This document shows positions 1 through 7,801 of a stretch of DNA of 7,801 bases, piece after piece. The notes under the pieces were generated by a model. That model was not told the origin of the DNA. It saw only the letters and a program-made list of their open reading frames with translations, and searched no databases. The position numbers and the translations under genes are program-made. Position 1 is the stretch's first letter. Each line of letters begins with the position of its first letter. The stretch is from assembly GCA_024276335.1 (NCBI GenBank), contig JAJRXL010000020.1:1-7801 (forward strand). Direction: 5' to 3'. This DNA is from Bacteroidota bacterium. GTDB lineage: Bacteria; Bacteroidota; Ignavibacteria; SZUA-365; JAADGX01.

Positions 1-1
1 G

Positions 2-154
2 GCTCTTATTGCTTTTTATGCGCACGAAGAGATACCGGCGGCAGTTGTCACGGGCATGACAGCAGTAGCCGTGCTGGGAATCGTGACTTCGCTCGTTATC
101 TATGCGCACAGGTTTTTCACGTTGATTCGTTTATCAGAAGTTGAAGCATCGTAA
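2..154 (+). CDS. C-terminal end of an unrecognised membrane protein (partial, 5' end outside window)
   Basis: An open frame runs in from the left edge and stops at TAA 152-154, giving the last 50 residues of a protein. About 20 hydrophobic residues (Ala/Val/Leu/Ile/Gly-rich, around residues 12-34 of the visible part) form a likely final transmembrane helix. A short basic and then acidic tail follows and ends in Ser-Glu-Val-Glu-Ala-Ser. The stop lies one base before the ftsY start, which is the spacing expected of co-translated operon genes and supports this being a real gene. The visible piece could be the last helix of a transporter or other polytopic membrane protein. It holds no diagnostic motif, so I cannot name a family. 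Confidence 0.6.
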   Translation, partial: ALIAFYAHEEIPAAVVTGMTAVAVLGIVTSLVIYAHRFFTLIRLSEVEAS

Positions 155-155
155 C

Positions 156-1142
156 ATGGGTTTTCTCGATTCACTGAAGTTCTCACGCCTGAAAGAAGGC
201 CTGACCAAGACACGCGATAGCATCGTTCAAAAAGTCCAGCGCATCGTCCGGGCAAAGCGGAAGATCGACGCCGAGTTGCTCGATGAAATCGAGGAGATCC
301 TGATAACCTCGGACGTCGGGGCAACAACATCGATGGATATCATCGATCGTATCAGGGAACGTGTCAAGTCGCAGGGGTATGAAGACGCCTCCGAATTGAT
401 GCGTTTACTCAGGGAGGAGGTGGGAGCGTTTCTCGCAGATGAGCCGGTGGAGACGGATGGAACGTCCATCCTGGTGCCGAGCGTGAAGAAACCGTACGTC
501 GTTATGATCGTCGGTGTGAACGGCGTGGGAAAAACGACGACGGTAGGCAAGCTAGCGCACAATTACAAGACGTCGGGGTATGAGGTCTTGATCGGCGCGG
601 CGGATACATTCCGGGCCGCTGCGAACCGGCAACTGGAAATATGGGCCGATCGGGCGGGAGTAGGCATCATCCAGCAGAAACCGGGCGCCGATCCTGCCTC
701 CGTAGCATTCGATACGTTGCAGTCCGCCATGGCCCGGAACGTGGACGTCGTGCTGATCGACACGGCGGGACGGCTACATACGCGGTCGAACCTCATGGAA
801 GAATTGAAAAAGATCAAGCGCGTGATGAGCAAGATTCACGCGGAGGCTCCGCACGAAGTCTTGCTGGTGCTGGATGCCACTACGGGACAGAACGCCATTC
901 AACAGGCGAAGCTGTTCGATGAAGCCGTACAGCTTACCGGCCTGGTCGTAACCAAGCTGGACGGAACGGCGAAAGGCGGCGTGGTAATCGGCATCAGTCA
1001 CGAGATGAAAACGCCGGTGAAGTACATCGGTGTTGGGGAACAGATCGACGACCTCCAGGTTTTCGACCGCGATGCATTCGTTGATGCGCTGTTCGGATCG
1101 CTTGAGACGGAGGAAGACGTGTCGGTGGAAGAGGAGCTGTAG
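156..1142 (+). CDS. ftsY: FtsY, signal recognition particle receptor GTPase
   Basis: FtsY is the SRP receptor. It docks SRP-ribosome-nascent chain complexes at the inner membrane and, through reciprocal GTP hydrolysis with Ffh, hands membrane proteins to SecYEG. The 328-residue product has a helical N domain (about 1-90) and a complete SRP-type G domain: P-loop GVNGVGKTT (120-128), DTFRAAANRQL (150-160), DATTGQ (240-245), DTAGR (202-206), TKLDGTAKGG (266-275) and the closing GVGEQIDDLQVFD (292-304). The ATG at 156 is chosen because MGFLDSLK and LTKTRDSI match the usual FtsY N-terminus; a TTG at 141 would add five unlikely residues. No long acidic A domain precedes the N domain, so this is a minimal FtsY. 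A short acidic tail (about 316-328) extends past the usual end of the G domain. The gene starts one base after the upstream stop and is followed 35 bases later by a small membrane-protein gene. Confidence 0.97.
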   Translation: MGFLDSLKFSRLKEGLTKTRDSIVQKVQRIVRAKRKIDAELLDEIEEILITSDVGATTSMDIIDRIRERVKSQGYEDASELMRLLREEVGAFLADEPVETDGTSILVPSVKKPYVVMIVGVNGVGKTTTVGKLAHNYKTSGYEVLIGAADTFRAAANRQLEIWADRAGVGIIQQKPGADPASVAFDTLQSAMARNVDVVLIDTAGRLHTRSNLMEELKKIKRVMSKIHAEAPHEVLLVLDATTGQNAIQQAKLFDEAVQLTGLVVTKLDGTAKGGVVIGISHEMKTPVKYIGVGEQIDDLQVFDRDAFVDALFGSLETEEDVSVEEEL

Positions 1143-1165
1143 TAACGTATGGCAGGCAACGAGAC

Positions 1166-1171
1166 GGGAGG
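1166..1171 (+). promoter_or_regulatory. Shine-Dalgarno of the small membrane protein gene
   Basis: GGGAGG lies six bases before ATG 1178 and 12 bases before ATG 1184. It sits directly against the alternative TTG at 1172. The spacing picks ATG 1178 as the start. It is the clearest ribosome binding site in the window; most other genes here have weak or no recognisable Shine-Dalgarno. Confidence 0.7.
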
Positions 1172-1177
1172 TTGATC

Positions 1178-1375
1178 ATGATCATGAAATTTCCGAAACA
1201 CAAGACATTCAACTACGTCCCTCGGTATTATGATCCCATGAAGGACGAGGATGAACGGAGGAAGCGACGCCTGAAATTTCATTCCAGTATTCACGCAAAG
1301 TCGCCCCGTTCGATATTGATAACCCTCGTGCTTCTCGTATTGATTATCATTGTCTATTTCTCACTTGCCCATTGA
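1178..1375 (+). CDS. Small single-pass membrane protein with an FNYVPRYYDP motif (function unknown)
   Basis: A 65-residue protein. The N-terminal part holds a Lys/aromatic segment (KFPKHKTFNYVPRYYDP, about 4-20). A highly charged stretch rich in Asp/Glu and then Arg/Lys follows (about 21-45), and the protein ends in one strongly hydrophobic helix (about 46-62) with only a few residues after it. The dense positive charge before the helix predicts a cytoplasmic N-terminus, that is, a tail-anchored-like topology. From memory, similar short proteins with an 'FNYxPRYYDP' segment occur in Bacteroidota and relatives, sometimes mis-annotated as a riboflavin synthase subunit; I could not check this. 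The gene sits between ftsY and mutL in the same direction with a good ribosome binding site, so it is probably expressed with them. No catalytic motif is visible and no function can be assigned. Alternative starts are TTG 1172 and ATG 1184. Confidence 0.8.
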   Translation: MIMKFPKHKTFNYVPRYYDPMKDEDERRKRRLKFHSSIHAKSPRSILITLVLLVLIIIVYFSLAH

Positions 1376-1399
1376 CGGGAGATTGGTATTGAACCTCGA

Positions 1400-3268
1400 A
1401 TGATTCGAAAATTGCCATCATACATTGCGAACCAGATCGCGGCGGGCGAGGTCGTCCAGCGGCCGGAATCCGTAGTCAAGGAACTTGTTGAAAATGCGAT
1501 CGACGCCGGTGGGGACACCGTCGAGATCATTATTGCCGGCGCGGGCAAGAACCTGATCCAGGTGATCGACAACGGGAGCGGGATGAGCGAAGAAGACGTC
1601 CTCCTGGCGTTCGAACGACATGCAACCAGCAAGATTGAAACCGTGGAAGACCTGCAAGCCATCAAGACCTTCGGGTTTCGCGGCGAAGCGTTGCCCTCGA
1701 TCGCATCGATCGCGCAAGTGGAACTGAAGACCCGCCGTGCGGAGGATGACGTGGCGACGTATGTCCGTATATCGGGCGGTGAAGTGGAGGAGATGACCAA
1801 GGCCCAGGCGGAGGTCGGCACGTCGATTACGGTCAAGAATCTGTTCTTCAACACACCGGCGCGCAGGCACTTTCTCAAATCCAACTCGACGGAGTTCCGG
1901 CATATATCGGATACAGTCCAGAAATACGTTCTCGCTTATCCCAATATCCACATCAAGTTCAGCAGCGACGGGCAGGTGATTCTCGATGTCGCGCCTGGGA
2001 CACTCCTTGAACGGGTGACAGCCTTGTTTGGAGAAAAGATTGCATCATCGCTGATCGAAGTCGAGGAGCGCACGGATACGCTGTCCGTTTCCGGTTTTAT
2101 CGGGCGGCCGAACTTCGCGCGCAGGACCCGTGGGCACCAGTTTCTCTTCCTGAACACCCGCCCCATCATCAACCGGTCGATAAATCACGCCGTGTTCAAG
2201 GCGTACGAACACCTCCTCGATCCGAACTCCGAGTATCCGATGTACATCCTTTTCTTGAACGTGGATACCAGGATGGTGGACGTGAATGTTCACCCCCAGA
2301 AACTCGAGGTGAAATTCTCCGATGACCGTCACGTGTATAACCTCGTACAGGCCGTGGTGCGACAGGGGCTGTATCAACACGATCTGACGCCATCGCTCCA
2401 GTTTCGCGGGCAAAACGTGGCGGGAGAACGACGGACGATTCGTGGAACGGGGCGTGTTGACGATTCTGATGACTGGGAATTTCCCATGAAGGAGGAAAAA
2501 GCTTCCCATCCTTCGAGCGGACCGGGGTATCGGGAACGCACGGTGTTGACATCTCCTCATGATCGGGAGGAGATGGAGAAATCGATCAACGAATTGTTCC
2601 AGTCGCTCGATGAGAAAATTACGGGCACCACCGGCAGGCCGGTCGAGCAAGGTGAATTGCTCGTCGACAAAGAAATCCTGGCCGATACAATGCCGGATAC
2701 ACACATGTTGTGGCAACTGCACAACAAGTACATCCTGGCGCCTATCAAGTCGGGCCTCATGATCATCGACCAGCATGTCGCCCACGAGAGGATCCTCTAT
2801 GAAAAGGCATTGCACATGATGGAAAACGCTTTGCCTTTTTCGCAGCAGCTCTTGTTCCCGCACTCGGTGCGTATCGTTCCCGGCGATTTCACGCTCCTGG
2901 AGGAACTCCGACCGGACCTGGAGCGGATGGGGTTCGTCCTCAGGCTGGAGCCACCGAATTTCGTTACGGTTGAAGGAGTGCCGCAGGATGTCAGGGTGGG
3001 GATGGAGGAACGCATTCTCGAGGAACTGCTCGAGCAATTCAAGGAGTACCATGCCCTGGAGAATACCGACCAGCGGGACAATCTTGCCGCATCATTCGGG
3101 TGCCGCGCAGCCATCAAGTCGGGTGACAAGCTTTCACCGGCGGAGATGCAGATGTTGATCGACCAGCTTTTTGCCACGAAGATGCCGTACGTGTGTCCTC
3201 ACGGGCGACCCATCGTCATCAAGCTCTCTCTTGCCGAGCTCGACCGGCGTTTCGGCCGAACGAGCTGA
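1400..3268 (+). CDS. mutL: DNA mismatch repair protein MutL (endonuclease type)
   Basis: MutL couples MutS mismatch recognition to strand incision and removal. The 622-residue product has an N-terminal GHKL ATPase with E28/N32/D35 in KELVENAIDAG, DNGSGM (57-62), GFRGEAL (92-98) and GTSITVKNLFFNTPAR (140-155). A transducer domain runs to about 330 and a poorly conserved linker spans about 331-430. The C-terminal dimerisation/nuclease domain carries DQHVAHERILYE (457-468), CR (568-569) and CPHGR (599-603), the metal-binding endonuclease set, so the protein should nick DNA itself without MutH. QQLLFP (482-487) fits the MutL sliding-clamp binding motif. The Ala of the usual DQHA is Val here. The start is ambiguous: ATG 1400 is the only standard start after the in-frame stop at 1373-1375, but the best Shine-Dalgarno (GGGAGA 1377-1382) is 17 bases away. 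The gene begins 24 bases after the small membrane protein gene and is probably co-transcribed with it. Confidence 0.97.
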   Translation: MIRKLPSYIANQIAAGEVVQRPESVVKELVENAIDAGGDTVEIIIAGAGKNLIQVIDNGSGMSEEDVLLAFERHATSKIETVEDLQAIKTFGFRGEALPSIASIAQVELKTRRAEDDVATYVRISGGEVEEMTKAQAEVGTSITVKNLFFNTPARRHFLKSNSTEFRHISDTVQKYVLAYPNIHIKFSSDGQVILDVAPGTLLERVTALFGEKIASSLIEVEERTDTLSVSGFIGRPNFARRTRGHQFLFLNTRPIINRSINHAVFKAYEHLLDPNSEYPMYILFLNVDTRMVDVNVHPQKLEVKFSDDRHVYNLVQAVVRQGLYQHDLTPSLQFRGQNVAGERRTIRGTGRVDDSDDWEFPMKEEKASHPSSGPGYRERTVLTSPHDREEMEKSINELFQSLDEKITGTTGRPVEQGELLVDKEILADTMPDTHMLWQLHNKYILAPIKSGLMIIDQHVAHERILYEKALHMMENALPFSQQLLFPHSVRIVPGDFTLLEELRPDLERMGFVLRLEPPNFVTVEGVPQDVRVGMEERILEELLEQFKEYHALENTDQRDNLAASFGCRAAIKSGDKLSPAEMQMLIDQLFATKMPYVCPHGRPIVIKLSLAELDRRFGRTS

Positions 3269-3511
3269 AACGAGCAACGATTTTACCACGAAAAGTGTTA
3301 AACGAAGAGGAGAAGCAGATACGGTTGGGCGGATACGAACCCCTTTAGTATTTTGTACGAGGGATACACGCGATCGATGAATGGATAAACGATACGACAC
3401 CGGCACAACAAGGGGAGCGCGCGATTGCCGGTGCTACCCGAAACATGACCGGGCGATCGTTTGACGACAGGTTTTTTAGTACACTGCCTTTAACAAACGG
3501 ATGGAAAAAGC
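3269..3511. other. Intergenic region between mutL and the acyl-CoA mutase gene
   Basis: These 243 bases are the only sizeable gap in the window and probably hold the mutL transcript end and the mutase promoter. No hairpin followed by a T-run is present. A weak AT-rich hairpin, TTTACCAC/GTGTTAAA with one mismatch, lies at 3282-3302. The best sigma70-like candidate is TTGGGC (3325-3330) and TAGTAT (3346-3351) with 15-base spacing, which is weak. A TTGACG at 3461-3466 has no good -10 at the right distance. An 8-bp inverted repeat lies at 3398-3433 (listed separately). A four-codon open frame ATGGAAAAAGCATGA (3501-3515) ends in ATGA across the mutase start. No protein-coding or RNA gene is recognisable. 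Confidence 0.5.
3398..3433. repeat. 8-bp perfect inverted repeat upstream of the mutase gene
   Basis: CACCGGCA (3398-3405) is the exact reverse complement of TGCCGGTG (3426-3433), with 20 bases between them. No T-run follows, so it is not a standard intrinsic terminator. Its place about 80 bases before the mutase start would suit an operator half-site pair or a leader hairpin, but chance is also possible for 8 bp. Confidence 0.35.
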
Positions 3512-5200
<1,689 letters not shown>

Positions 5201-5286
5201 TACCGGAAGAACGGGCGAAGAAATTCGGGGAACACTGAATTGGGGACGTTCTGTTTCCGTGCGCGAGAATGAAATTACTGATCGAG

Positions 5287-6255
5287 TCAGGCAGCGCGTG
5301 AGATCCACCTGTTCCACAGGCTGGAGAGAATTGGCGCGCTTTTTATCGTCAGAAGCATGAAAAGCGCCCCCGCGATCAAGTCAATGACGTAATGATATCG
5401 CAGGTACACCGTGGCGATGATGAGAAGTGTCCCTAAGCTCCACAGCAACCATCGGAGCTTCGAGTGGTATTTGCCCGCCAGGTACATGACGATGAGCGTG
5501 ATATCGGTATGTCCGCTGGGAAAGACGTCTCTTTGGACGAGATTCATCGGCGACACGGTTCCGGAGGGAATGGATTCACCGATATTGACGATTTCCCGGA
5601 GCGTGTCGGTGAGCCAGAGCCCCGGCAGTTCTTGTGATATCGCGTGAAAATCGTGAAGGGTGAAGCGTGGCCCCACGGCAGGAACCAGGAAGTACCCGAT
5701 GTACGAGAGATAGAACCCGTACACGAAGATGAAGAGTGTCTCTTCAAACGTCTTGTAGTCTTTCCGCTTGACCAGTTCGATGCCGAGAATAACGGGCAGC
5801 AGGTAGAACGACGTATATACGATCTGAAGAATTTCGGTAATCAACGGGTGCGAGAATTGGTATATCCAGCGCGTGGGATGAACACCGAACAGGAAATAAT
5901 CGATGGCGATAAGGGACTGGTCGTAGTCGGTGGGATGGATGGGATGTACCATCAGGTACAACTCCTTGAAGACCACGGCGATGGTTATAATCGAATACAC
6001 CAGTCGTAGATACACGACTTTTTCGACCCGGTCTCGCGAAAGATAGCTGATGGTGTAAACAAGGGCTGTTCCGGCGGTGTTCACGAGCACGATCCAATAC
6101 CATTCCGGTATGCGTGAATGGAATACAATGCTGAGAATCGATAGGAAGGAATAAAAGGATATGTTAACCACGTCCACGATGTGCAACGGACGAAGGAGCG
6201 ATTTCAGGACCGAGGAGCGTTGTCGTGTATTGAGAGGAGGTGTTCTTTGATCCAT
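5287..6255 (-). CDS. PAP2-superfamily integral membrane protein (phosphatase or lipid-phosphate transferase)
   Basis: The 322-residue protein has about six to eight hydrophobic helices (among them about 27-46, 53-71, 83-103, 140-160, 174-193, 268-283 and 290-305). It carries PAP2 active-site signatures late in the chain: FPSGH (245-249, motif C2) and RYHYVID (286-292, motif C3, with H288 as the likely nucleophile and D292). The usual C1 motif (K-x6-RP) is absent. VPAVGPRF (191-198) probably supplies the arginine, as in the Aur1/inositol-phosphorylceramide-synthase-like (PAP2_3) branch. C3 also lacks the usual Ser-Arg before the histidine. PAP2 proteins act at the membrane on lipid phosphates or pyrophosphates such as phosphatidate or undecaprenyl pyrophosphate, or transfer lipid head groups; the substrate cannot be read from sequence. 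The start is 13 bases after the mgtE stop, so the two are probably one transcript. No clear Shine-Dalgarno precedes the ATG at 6255. It converges on the mutase gene. Confidence 0.85.
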   Translation of the reverse strand: MDQRTPPLNTRQRSSVLKSLLRPLHIVDVVNISFYSFLSILSIVFHSRIPEWYWIVLVNTAGTALVYTISYLSRDRVEKVVYLRLVYSIITIAVVFKELYLMVHPIHPTDYDQSLIAIDYFLFGVHPTRWIYQFSHPLITEILQIVYTSFYLLPVILGIELVKRKDYKTFEETLFIFVYGFYLSYIGYFLVPAVGPRFTLHDFHAISQELPGLWLTDTLREIVNIGESIPSGTVSPMNLVQRDVFPSGHTDITLIVMYLAGKYHSKLRWLLWSLGTLLIIATVYLRYHYVIDLIAGALFMLLTIKSAPILSSLWNRWISRAA

Positions 6256-6268
6256 GCAGCGATATATG

Positions 6269-7684
6269 TCAGTTGAGATAGATCAGCGAGCAAAAGGTGA
6301 GGTAAATGAGAATGCCAAGCGCGTCGTTGGTCGTGGAAATAAACGGGCCTGTCGCAATGGCGGGATCAAAATTGAATTTATGAAGAACGTAGGGCACTCC
6401 GGCTCCCACAACTGTGGCATTTATGACCACAGTGATCAGGGAGAGAGCGAGTGTGAGACCAAACATGACATCCGATGTCCAGATGGATACGATGAGCAGA
6501 ATAATCACACCGATGGCAAGGCCGTTTAATAGAGCGGAGAGGAATTCTTTGCCGATGCGCAGGAGCGTATGCCCGTATTCCGTTTCGCCGGTGGCAATGT
6601 CGCGCACCACGACGGCGGCCGCCTGGTTCCCGGAAATCCCCCCCATGGCCATGACGATCGGGATGAAAAACGCGGATGCCACGACTTGTTCCAGTGTAGC
6701 TTTGAAGCTCATGAGAACCATGGCCGCAACGATTTCTCCAACCAGTCCCAGTAAAAGCCAGGGAAGGCGCGACCGTATAACCCCGGTAATACCACGCCGC
6801 TGGTCTTCGCCGCTCAAACCCGACATGCGCTGAAAGTCCTCGTGAGCCTCTTCATCGATAACGTCAGCGATGTCGTCAAAGTTGATGACACCGACGACGC
6901 GGTTGTTCTCGTCCGTGACCGGAATGGCGATAAGATCGTATTTCCTCATCACGTTGGCGACGTCTTCCTGATCGACATCGACCCGCACGAAAATCACTTC
7001 ACGATCCATGATGTCCTCAAGCCGCCTGAACGAGGGATTCAGCAACAAGGCCTTCAGGCTTACAACACCTATAAGCTGGTCGTCCTCGCCCGTGACGAAA
7101 ATGGCATAGATATCCTCTGTCTTTTCCGCCAGTTCCCGAACTGCTTCCGTCGCGTCTTGCACCGTGGCGGAGGCGGGAAGGGCGATGAATTCCGTTCCCA
7201 TGATGCCGCCGGCGGAATCCTCCGGGTAGCGGAGCAATTTTTTCAGTTCAACGGAATCCTCTTTTGGAAGCGTATCGAGGACCTTGTCCGCCACTTCCTT
7301 GGGAAGCTCGGCGACAATATCCGTGGCATCGTCTGATTCGAGCTCGTCAACGATTTTCGATAACCGCGGATGAGGGATACGGTCGAGCAGGTAATCCCTG
7401 GTTGCTTCTTCGACTTCGACCAGCACCTGACTGGCCGTTTCCGCGTCCATCAGTTCAAGGAGATAAGCGGATTCATCCGGAGTGAGATGGTCGATGATTT
7501 CGGCAATATCAGCGGGATGCAGATCCGCGAGGATATTGATTAACGCGCCGCGCTGCTTGCTCTCGATCAAGTCGCGTATATCATCCAGGAGCTCGTCGTC
7601 CGCCTGGAGCGTTGAAGTCAGGATTCCATCGATGGAATCAAACTCGCTTTGCTCGTCCTGTTTCTGTTCCGGTTCGTCACTCAT
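6269..7684 (-). CDS. mgtE: MgtE-family magnesium channel/transporter
   Basis: MgtE is a dimeric Mg2+ channel of the inner membrane whose cytoplasmic domains close the pore when internal Mg2+ is high. The 471-residue product shows the full layout: an acidic leader, a helical MgtE_N domain (about 35-145, including LHPADIAEIIDHL), two CBS domains (about 160-215 and 224-281), a connecting helix (EEAHEDFQRMSG, about 279-289) and five membrane helices (about 307-326, 333-349, 378-400, 407-430, 450-469). Family pore signatures are AMGGISGNQ (346-354), VVRDIATGE (359-367) and DPAIATGPF (440-448). D440 matches the pore aspartate that binds Mg2+ in the Thermus protein. The ATG at 7684 is chosen because it overlaps the rsmA stop (ATGAGTGA); an in-frame ATG at 7699 would add five residues. 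No Shine-Dalgarno is clear at either, which fits translational coupling. The PAP2 gene follows closely. No Mg2+ riboswitch leader is present, since the upstream gene abuts it. Confidence 0.96.
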   Translation of the reverse strand: MSDEPEQKQDEQSEFDSIDGILTSTLQADDELLDDIRDLIESKQRGALINILADLHPADIAEIIDHLTPDESAYLLELMDAETASQVLVEVEEATRDYLLDRIPHPRLSKIVDELESDDATDIVAELPKEVADKVLDTLPKEDSVELKKLLRYPEDSAGGIMGTEFIALPASATVQDATEAVRELAEKTEDIYAIFVTGEDDQLIGVVSLKALLLNPSFRRLEDIMDREVIFVRVDVDQEDVANVMRKYDLIAIPVTDENNRVVGVINFDDIADVIDEEAHEDFQRMSGLSGEDQRRGITGVIRSRLPWLLLGLVGEIVAAMVLMSFKATLEQVVASAFFIPIVMAMGGISGNQAAAVVVRDIATGETEYGHTLLRIGKEFLSALLNGLAIGVIILLIVSIWTSDVMFGLTLALSLITVVINATVVGAGVPYVLHKFNFDPAIATGPFISTTNDALGILIYLTFCSLIYLN

Positions 7685-7801
7685 GTATCGTGATTTCATT
7701 GGCTAAAAAAATGAAGTCATCGACCGTCAGTTCTTCCGGTCTGCAACCCAGGAAGGGCGATACGGAATCCGGAAGGTGACCAGCCATGTTCATATGCCTC
7801 A
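7677..7801 (-). CDS. rsmA: C-terminal end of 16S rRNA dimethyladenosine transferase RsmA/KsgA (partial, 5' end outside window)
   Basis: An open frame enters from the right edge and ends at TGA 7679-7677, giving the last 40 residues. The tail CRPEELTVDDFIFLANEI closely resembles the conserved C-terminus of RsmA/KsgA (R-x-E-x-L-[ST]-[VL]-x-[DE]-F-x-x-L-A/T-N). That enzyme dimethylates two adjacent adenosines near the 3' end of 16S rRNA during small-subunit maturation. The catalytic SAM-binding part lies outside the window, so the call rests on the tail and on context: to my knowledge rsmA next to mgtE is a recurrent arrangement in Bacteroidota and relatives. The stop overlaps the preferred mgtE start by eight bases. 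The Met codons near the edge lie inside the gene and are not its start. Confidence 0.72.
   Translation of the reverse strand, partial: RHMNMAGHLPDSVSPFLGCRPEELTVDDFIFLANEITIHE

Noticed and set aside
1354..1951. Two overlapping - strand open frames of about 176 codons opposite the MutL ATPase domain
   Set aside because: They overlap each other and the highly conserved GHKL region, with no family resemblance or ribosome binding site.
2045..3052. 335-codon open frame on the - strand opposite mutL
   Set aside because: It is antisense to conserved MutL domains, has no motif and its composition follows from mutL codon bias.
3251..3260. 10-bp palindrome TTCGGCCGAA near the end of mutL
   Set aside because: It lies within coding sequence and is made of common codons; there is no repeat elsewhere in the window.
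3282..3302. AT-rich hairpin after mutL as a possible terminator
   Set aside because: The stem has a mismatch and only three G/C pairs, and no T-run follows, so it does not meet the criteria for an intrinsic terminator.
3461..3485. TTGACG as a -35 box for the mutase gene
   Set aside because: The only -10-like hexamer nearby (TACACT 3480-3485) is 13 bases away; none is present at 16-18 bases.
5226..5258. Imperfect inverted repeat in the convergent gap (CGGGGAACA / TGTTTCCG)
   Set aside because: It has a mismatch or bulge and a loop of about 17 bases with no T-run on either strand; too weak for a terminator call.
5644..6009. 121-codon + strand open frame opposite the PAP2 gene
   Set aside because: Shadow of the PAP2 coding frame; charged, with no domain and no ribosome binding site.
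6842..7336. 164-codon + strand open frame opposite mgtE
   Set aside because: It is antisense to the MgtE N and CBS domains; no motif or independent signal.

Overview
The window is a compact, roughly mid-GC bacterial chromosome segment made of housekeeping and metabolic genes. It shows no sign of a mobile element, CRISPR array, tRNA or rRNA. The best guess for the host is the Bacteroidota/Ignavibacteriota/Rhodothermota side of the FCB bacteria. This rests on an rsmA-mgtE gene pair, a small membrane protein with an 'FNYVPRYYDP' motif beside ftsY and mutL, and an endonuclease-type MutL (so a lineage that does not use MutH/Dam). All three are suggestive and none is decisive.

Layout. Bases 2-3268 on the + strand look like one tightly packed transcription unit: the C-terminal end of an unrecognised membrane protein, then ftsY (signal recognition particle receptor) one base later, then a 65-residue single-pass membrane protein with a clear Shine-Dalgarno, then mutL (mismatch repair) 24 bases later. 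A 243-base gap follows (3269-3511). It holds an 8-bp inverted repeat and only weak promoter-like sequence. Next is a stand-alone large subunit of a coenzyme B12-dependent acyl-CoA mutase (3512-5200). The pair of residues that selects the substrate in this family is Phe91/Gln209, as in isobutyryl-CoA mutase, and not Tyr/Arg, as in methylmalonyl-CoA mutase.

From 5287 to the right edge everything is on the - strand and converges on the mutase gene. Read in the direction of transcription it is rsmA/ksgA (only the last 40 codons are in the window), mgtE (CBS-domain Mg2+ channel/transporter, whose start overlaps the rsmA stop by 8 bases), and, 13 bases further on, a PAP2-family membrane phosphatase or transferase. 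These three are very probably co-transcribed.

The two clusters have no obvious shared pathway. Membrane protein targeting, mismatch repair, rRNA methylation and Mg2+ transport are core functions. The mutase belongs to branched-chain or short-chain acyl-CoA metabolism, and its B12-binding small subunit is not in the window. I found no convincing new multi-gene system. The points most worth a second look are the likely misnaming of the mutase, the small conserved-looking membrane protein between ftsY and mutL, the unusual start regions of mutL and the mutase gene, and the atypical active-site motifs of the PAP2 protein.
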